Under the pieces are notes generated by a model that had not been told where the DNA came from, ran no database searches, and saw only the letters and a list, made by a program, of their open reading frames with translations. DNA of 8,877 nucleotides, from the NCBI GenBank assembly GCA_023139655.1, contig JAGLNE010000114.1, positions 1-8,877 of the forward strand. The letters run 5' to 3'. The DNA is from Candidatus Parcubacteria bacterium. Its GTDB lineage: Bacteria > Patescibacteriota > Patescibacteriia > Patescibacteriales > UBA12075. Below, in pieces: positions 5,307-8,877 of the stretch; the stretch's first letter is position 1; the number at the start of each line of letters is the position of its first letter. Made by a program: the position numbers and the translations under genes.

Positions 5307-7775
5307 ATGCCAGAAACAAAACCTTTAACTAAAACTAATACAGCTAACAGTAAGATCCTAAGCCGATCCAGCAGCGGATTGGATTTTATTATCACCGGCG
5401 CCATTATGCTGGTTTTTTTCCTTTGCCCTTTGTTTTTTACCGGTCTAGTCGCCCAGGGAATTGGTTTTGAAAAAATGGTCCTTTTTTACTTCCTGGTGCT
5501 TATCGGGGTAGTTGCCTGGGTAACCAAGGGAGTAATTACGGGTGAATTAAAACTTAAGCGTACCCCTTTGGATATTCCGATTTTGGCGGCCTTGGTAATA
5601 TTCGCGATATCAACGGTCCTTTCGGTTAGTACCAAGGATTCATTGATCGGTGCTTACGGCTCGGCCGCGAAAAGTTTTTCCGCGCTCGTAGTTTTTGCTC
5701 TGTTTTATTATCTGGTAGTAAATAATCTAGACCTTAAAAAAATTAAAAAGGTATTTTGGTCATTTATTGCCTCTAGCTGCATATTAATCGTTTTTTCTCT
5801 GCTGCAGCTAATGGAAATTCATATTTTACCTTTTGAGTCGCTTGCGACCCGGGGTTTCAACCCGATTGGCTCTTTGTCCGGCTTAACCATGTTTGTGCTT
5901 GTTATTTTGCCGCTCCTTGTTGTCGCAATCACGCAGATAAGGGAGTTAATGCCGCGCGCGAAGAAAGTGTCCCTTGTCGCTATCAAAGTTTTACTTGGCC
6001 TGGTGGCGATTGCCGGCTTGGCGATCCTGGCCCTCTTGAACGGATTTACATTTTGGCCGATTGGCATTGTCGGCTTGGTCATAGTCCTCATGTTTTTCTT
6101 GGCCAAGATCATCAAAGTTTCCGGCAACAACATAATCATTCCTTTGGCAACATTTTTGGCTTTGATCATCCTTTTGGTACTGGGCAACTTTAATCTCGTT
6201 AATATGGGTTTGCCGGCGGAAATCAGCCTTTCCCGGCAAGCTTCCTGGGATATTTCCAAGTCAGCCGTAATGGAGAATCCAATATTCGGATCCGGGCCAT
6301 CAACTTTTTATTATGATTTTGCCAAGTTTAAATCCGGCGAGTTTAATAATTCCGCTCTTTGGAATGTCCGTTTTGATTCGGCTTCGGGTTCATTATTTGA
6401 GATATTATCCACTGCCGGACTGCTTGGACTTATCAGTGTGATAGTAATTATTTTAATTTCATTGTCAGTTACTTTCCTTACTCTTATTAAGACCAACAAG
6501 GAGAACGAACACTCTATCCTTTTGGGGCTGTTCGCCAGCTTTATATCAGTATTGCTGTTCGCGATTTTGTTCGCGTTGAATAATGCCATGATACTTGTCA
6601 CCATACTGATCGCGGTATTCGCGGTTGCTTCCAGCCTGGTAATGTACCCGGAAAAATTTAAAGAAGTTAAGCTGTCTTTTCGGTCTTCCCCTAAATACGC
6701 CCTGGCTTTGGCCGCGATCTTCCTTTGCGTGAGCGCCGGAGTCGTGGTTCTCTTTACCATGGGGCTGAAAATGTATTTAGCCGATATGTACGCGCGCCAG
6801 GCTCTGGACGCAAATAAGCCGGCGGAAAAAATACAGATATTGCAGCGCGCTGTTGCCCTAGCCCCTTATCAGGATGCTTATTATATTAATCTGGCGAATA
6901 ATTATATGGCCTTGGCCAACCGGGCCGCTCTAAGCGGCAAGGCGCAAACCGATGTCGGCGTTAACCTTAGCCAGGCGATCGAGCAGGGTAAAATGGCGGT
7001 TGAAATATCCGGCAATCGGGCCAGCAACAACGAGTCCCTGGCTTTGATCTATGAAAACGCCAGCTTTTATACCCGTGGGGCGCTGGAGTGGGCGGAACAG
7101 CTTTACAATAAAGTAATTGAGCTGGATCCGAAAAACCCGACTCCGCATCTTCGCATTGCTTTGGTGAATATGGCCCGGGCTAATGCCGAGACTGACCCGG
7201 AAGAAAAGAAATATTATATCAGCGAGGCGATCAAGAAATATGATGATTCAATCGCCAAAAAGGGTGATTTGGCCGCCGCTTATTACGGCAAAGCAATTGC
7301 CTCCGAAAAGCTGGGGGATATTGACGACGCGATCGAGCAGCTTAAGCGGGCCAGCCTGGTAGCTAGAAACAATCTGGATTACCGTTTTGAGCTGGGTCGG
7401 CTCTACTTTAACCGCGGTGTTTCACAGCCGCAGATCGCCCAAGACGCCTTTGACGCTATTTCCAAGCAGGATTTGACCCCGGATCTTGGTCCAGGCACGA
7501 CTACGCCGGCTACGGATCTAAGCGTAACGCCGGCGCAGGAAACCGGCTCTGTAGTTAAGAAAAACAGCGATCTCCAGACCGCGGAACAGCTCTTCCTCTC
7601 TATTGTGGCCGTTAACCAGAACCATGCTAATGCCATATATTCCTTAGCCGTGCTTTACCAGAAGACCGGGGAGACAAGCAATCTAGAGGCGGCCATTGAC
7701 AAGCTTCTTTCCATCCTTAGGGACGAAGCTTCTATTGAAGCGGTTAAAAAGCAGTTTGCTGATATATTGGAATAA
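5307..7775 (+). CDS. O-antigen ligase/polymerase-like membrane protein with C-terminal TPR domain
   Basis: This 822-aa protein has about 13 hydrophobic segments between residues 27 and 486, then a soluble, helical TPR region to the end. The membrane part resembles Wzy_C (PF04932) proteins, which polymerise lipid-linked glycans or transfer them to lipid or protein. The conserved core is the extracytoplasmic segment WDISKSAVMENPIFGSGPST (314-333), then WNVRFDSASGSLFEILSTAGLLGL (352-375). The His found before the equivalent helix in many ligases (HNxxL-like) is not present; Ser/Ala residues occupy the spot. TPR-like units include 493-522, 592-612 (LEWAEQLYNKVIELDPKNP), 641-684 and 756-788, and a Thr/Pro-rich linker at about 723-748 interrupts them. 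No Shine-Dalgarno sequence precedes the ATG. Polymerase, ligase and pilin/protein glycosyltransferase roles all fit. Confidence 0.85.
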   Translation: MPETKPLTKTNTANSKILSRSSSGLDFIITGAIMLVFFLCPLFFTGLVAQGIGFEKMVLFYFLVLIGVVAWVTKGVITGELKLKRTPLDIPILAALVIFAISTVLSVSTKDSLIGAYGSAAKSFSALVVFALFYYLVVNNLDLKKIKKVFWSFIASSCILIVFSLLQLMEIHILPFESLATRGFNPIGSLSGLTMFVLVILPLLVVAITQIRELMPRAKKVSLVAIKVLLGLVAIAGLAILALLNGFTFWPIGIVGLVIVLMFFLAKIIKVSGNNIIIPLATFLALIILLVLGNFNLVNMGLPAEISLSRQASWDISKSAVMENPIFGSGPSTFYYDFAKFKSGEFNNSALWNVRFDSASGSLFEILSTAGLLGLISVIVIILISLSVTFLTLIKTNKENEHSILLGLFASFISVLLFAILFALNNAMILVTILIAVFAVASSLVMYPEKFKEVKLSFRSSPKYALALAAIFLCVSAGVVVLFTMGLKMYLADMYARQALDANKPAEKIQILQRAVALAPYQDAYYINLANNYMALANRAALSGKAQTDVGVNLSQAIEQGKMAVEISGNRASNNESLALIYENASFYTRGALEWAEQLYNKVIELDPKNPTPHLRIALVNMARANAETDPEEKKYYISEAIKKYDDSIAKKGDLAAAYYGKAIASEKLGDIDDAIEQLKRASLVARNNLDYRFELGRLYFNRGVSQPQIAQDAFDAISKQDLTPDLGPGTTTPATDLSVTPAQETGSVVKKNSDLQTAEQLFLSIVAVNQNHANAIYSLAVLYQKTGETSNLEAAIDKLLSILRDEASIEAVKKQFADILE

Positions 7776-7787
7776 ACAGCCTCTTCT

Positions 7788-7841
7788 ACCTCACCCCCGG
7801 CCCCTCTCCTTCTCAAGGAGAGGGGGAAAAGGAGAGGGGAG
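7788..7841. repeat. GC-rich palindromic repeat, partial
   Basis: CCCCTCTCCTT (7801-7811) pairs perfectly with AAGGAGAGGGG (7815-7825) around a CTC loop. GGAGAGGGG recurs at 7831-7839 and could compete for the same arm. The left flank ACCTCACCCCCGG lacks its expected complement on the right, so it looks like a shortened member of the common CTCACCCC...GGGGTGAG repeat class. It lies 12 nt after the Wzy-TPR stop codon. Confidence 0.75.
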
Positions 7842-7869
7842 TATATGATAATTTTTATTTAAAATAATA

Positions 7870-7903
7870 GCGCCCATCTTTTATTAACGATGAGCGCTTT
7901 TTT
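7870..7903 (+). terminator. Rho-independent terminator, probably bidirectional
   Basis: GCGC-C-CATC (7870-7878) pairs with GATG-A-GCGC (7889-7897) with one internal mismatch, followed by six T (7898-7903). On the opposite strand the hairpin is followed by an AT-rich tail, so it could also stop the two converging minus-strand genes. Confidence 0.85.
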
Positions 7904-7957
7904 GATTGTTTTTGTTTCTTAATTTTCTTGAGGCATCGGGCCCAATATAGATTTTTA

Positions 7958-8164
7958 TCAGCCAGATTGCCAGTCCACTAACATAAATATGCCAGCAGGA
8001 ATTGCCACAAAGAAACATATTATGAGGACAATCAGAGCAAGATCGGCTAAATATTGGAATGATAGTTGATGCAGATTACAAAATGGTATCGATATAAGCA
8101 TTAATAATGGAATAACAATTATATCTTTACCCTCATTTTTATTGCTATTTTTTTTATTTTTCAT
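7958..8164 (-). CDS. Small two-helix membrane protein, unknown function
   Basis: This is a 68-aa protein with a charged Lys/Asn-rich N-terminus (MKNKKNSNKNEGK), then two hydrophobic segments at about 14-29 and 38-63, and a short tail ending DWQSG. The N-terminus is probably cytoplasmic. It starts at ATG 8164-8162, with an AAAGGGGGG tract a few nucleotides upstream as a weak ribosome binding site. It lies 27 nt downstream of the other small membrane-protein gene on the same strand, so the pair is probably one transcript ending at the terminator at 7870-7903. I do not recognise the family, and a two-helix AT-rich ORF gives limited proof of coding. Confidence 0.6.
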   Translation of the reverse strand: MKNKKNSNKNEGKDIIVIPLLMLISIPFCNLHQLSFQYLADLALIVLIICFFVAIPAGIFMLVDWQSG

Positions 8165-8191
8165 TTGCCCCCCTTTGTTTGTTTCAGTGAT

Positions 8192-8446
8192 TTAATTTTT
8201 AAAGAAAAGTGTAATAAGGGCTATTAGGAACAGTATTAATGGCCCAAGTAACATGAGACGATTTTGTGTTTTGTTAAATTTCTTTTTAGAACTAAAAAAT
8301 CTAACTGCAGCGACTCCGGCAACGGCTAGCCAGAGCATTCCGAGCATATTTACTGCAAGTATTGGGTGGTATTTAAAGATCAAAAACGGAATTACATAGG
8401 CCCAGATAAACGTCCCGGAAATATTGGTTATAAATTTTGCTTTCAC
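8192..8446 (-). CDS. Small three-helix membrane protein, unknown function
   Basis: This is an 84-aa protein with hydrophobic segments at about 10-26, 29-51 and 64-82, joined by a strongly basic loop (SSKKKFNKTQNR, 52-63). By the positive-inside rule that loop is cytoplasmic. The start is GTG at 8446-8444, chosen because a consensus AGGAGG (plus-strand CCTCCT, 8452-8457) lies 5 nt upstream. On the minus strand upstream are a TTGACA box (plus 8533-8538) and a TATAAT box (plus 8500-8505), but 27 nt apart, so they do not make one standard promoter. It probably forms an operon with the gene at 8164-7958. No family is recognised; the ribosome binding site makes expression credible. Confidence 0.7.
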   Translation of the reverse strand: MKAKFITNISGTFIWAYVIPFLIFKYHPILAVNMLGMLWLAVAGVAAVRFFSSKKKFNKTQNRLMLLGPLILFLIALITLFFKN

Positions 8447-8598
8447 AGTTTCCTCCTTTTAAAAATGTTAAAGGCAATATTATGTTAATTTTTTAGTTGA
8501 TTATACTATACTTAATCATAAATAAACGTAAATGTCAATGTGTTAAGCTCATAATATTTGAGTAAAGATTTTTTTTGTTTTATTTTCCCCCAAATTAA

Positions 8599-8607
8599 TG
8601 CTATATT
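8599..8607 (+). promoter_or_regulatory. Extended -10 element for the Bro-N gene
   Basis: TGCTATATT (8599-8607) is an extended -10 sequence. There is no convincing -35 box at normal spacing. Transcription would start near 8614, about 11 nt before the ATG at 8625, giving a very short leader consistent with the lack of a Shine-Dalgarno site. Confidence 0.4.
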
Positions 8608-8624
8608 TAGAATATATTTAAGTT

Positions 8625-8877
8625 ATGTCTAAAAATATCACAACAACAAAATTAGCGATTTTTAAAGGTAAGGAAATTCGTAAAACTATCCATAATAATG
8701 AATGGTATTTTTCTATTGTGGATATTATTAGTGCTTTAACGGATTCTTTGGATTCTACTGATTATTTGAAAAAAATTAGGAAGAGAGATAAGAAATTAAA
8801 AAGCTACATGGGGACAAATTGTCCCCAGGTAGAAATGTTTACACAAACAGGAAAAAAAAGAAAAACCCTTGCCGGAA
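8625..8877 (+). CDS. Bro-N domain protein, N-terminal part (cut by window end)
   Basis: 84 codons are visible, starting MSKNITTTKLAIFKGKEIRK and running off the window. IFKGKEIRKTIHNNEWYFSI (12-31), VDIISALTDS (32-41), YLKKIRKRD (47-55) and the GTNCPQVEM...TQTGKKRKTLAG stretch (63-84) follow the pattern of Bro-N domains. These are DNA-binding domains first described in baculovirus BRO proteins and phage antirepressors, and also found as stand-alone bacterial genes. Expected function is DNA-binding regulation; the target is unknown. The missing C-terminus would tell whether it is an antirepressor-type or a chromosomal Bro-N protein. No other phage gene is visible here. Confidence 0.8.
   Translation, partial: MSKNITTTKLAIFKGKEIRKTIHNNEWYFSIVDIISALTDSLDSTDYLKKIRKRDKKLKSYMGTNCPQVEMFTQTGKKRKTLAG
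8810..8826. repeat. Perfect 8-bp inverted repeat inside the Bro-N gene
   Basis: GGGGACAA and TTGTCCCC flank a single central A. The site is inside the coding region, at the codons for the GTNCP stretch, which is itself typical of Bro-N proteins. The symmetry may therefore be only a consequence of coding; an autoregulatory operator is possible but unsupported. Confidence 0.5.

Noticed and set aside
5819..6760. Long minus-strand open frames within the Wzy-TPR gene
   Set aside because: They lie opposite a well-supported membrane protein, have no ribosome site or recognisable domain, and read as antisense shadows of hydrophobic codons.
8500..8538. TTGACA and TATAAT boxes on the minus strand as one promoter for the small membrane-protein pair
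   Set aside because: The boxes are separated by 27 nt, too far for a sigma70 promoter; each could belong to a separate weak promoter.

Overview
The window most resembles a chromosomal segment of a Patescibacteria/CPR bacterium. This rests on compact genes, uneven use of Shine-Dalgarno sites, several families of short palindromic repeats packed between genes, an envelope-polysaccharide cluster ending in a Wzy/O-antigen-ligase-like protein with a TPR tail, and a stand-alone Bro-N gene. The lineage is inferred from style; no taxonomic marker was compared.

Layout. Positions 2-280 hold the C-terminal part of a queuine/tRNA-guanine transglycosylase (Tgt-like) in which all four expected zinc ligands appear replaced. 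A 47-codon TTG-start ORF with a strong ribosome binding site follows (300-443). A strong promoter (513-541) then drives rnpB, the RNase P RNA (572-1182).

The RNase P RNA is the most striking object here. It carries two 123-nt copies of one nested-palindromic cassette (734-856 and 968-1090) and a 27-nt hairpin (643-669) equal to the two cassette ends joined without the interior. Without the two cassettes the RNA would be about 365 nt, a normal bacterial size. Nearly all differences between the copies preserve base pairing.

Positions 1290-7775 form a plus-strand glycan cluster. A polyprenyl-phosphate sugar-1-phosphate transferase starts a lipid-linked glycan, two GT4 glycosyltransferases extend it, and a large membrane protein with a Wzy_C-like core and C-terminal TPRs probably polymerises it or transfers it to an acceptor. 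No flippase is visible, so the pathway is incomplete within the window. The first two genes each start 5-6 nt after a copy of an ACGAAA-rich inverted repeat.

A GC-rich palindrome and a probably bidirectional terminator (7870-7903) close the cluster. Two small membrane-protein genes (8446-8192 and 8164-7958) converge on it from the minus strand. A plus-strand Bro-N gene begins at 8625 and runs off the window. GC content is visibly higher in the glycan cluster than in the two flanks. Longer gene-free stretches are accounted for: 444-571 holds only the rnpB promoter, 5067-5306 a palindromic repeat and a candidate promoter, and 8447-8624 promoter-like AT-rich sequence.
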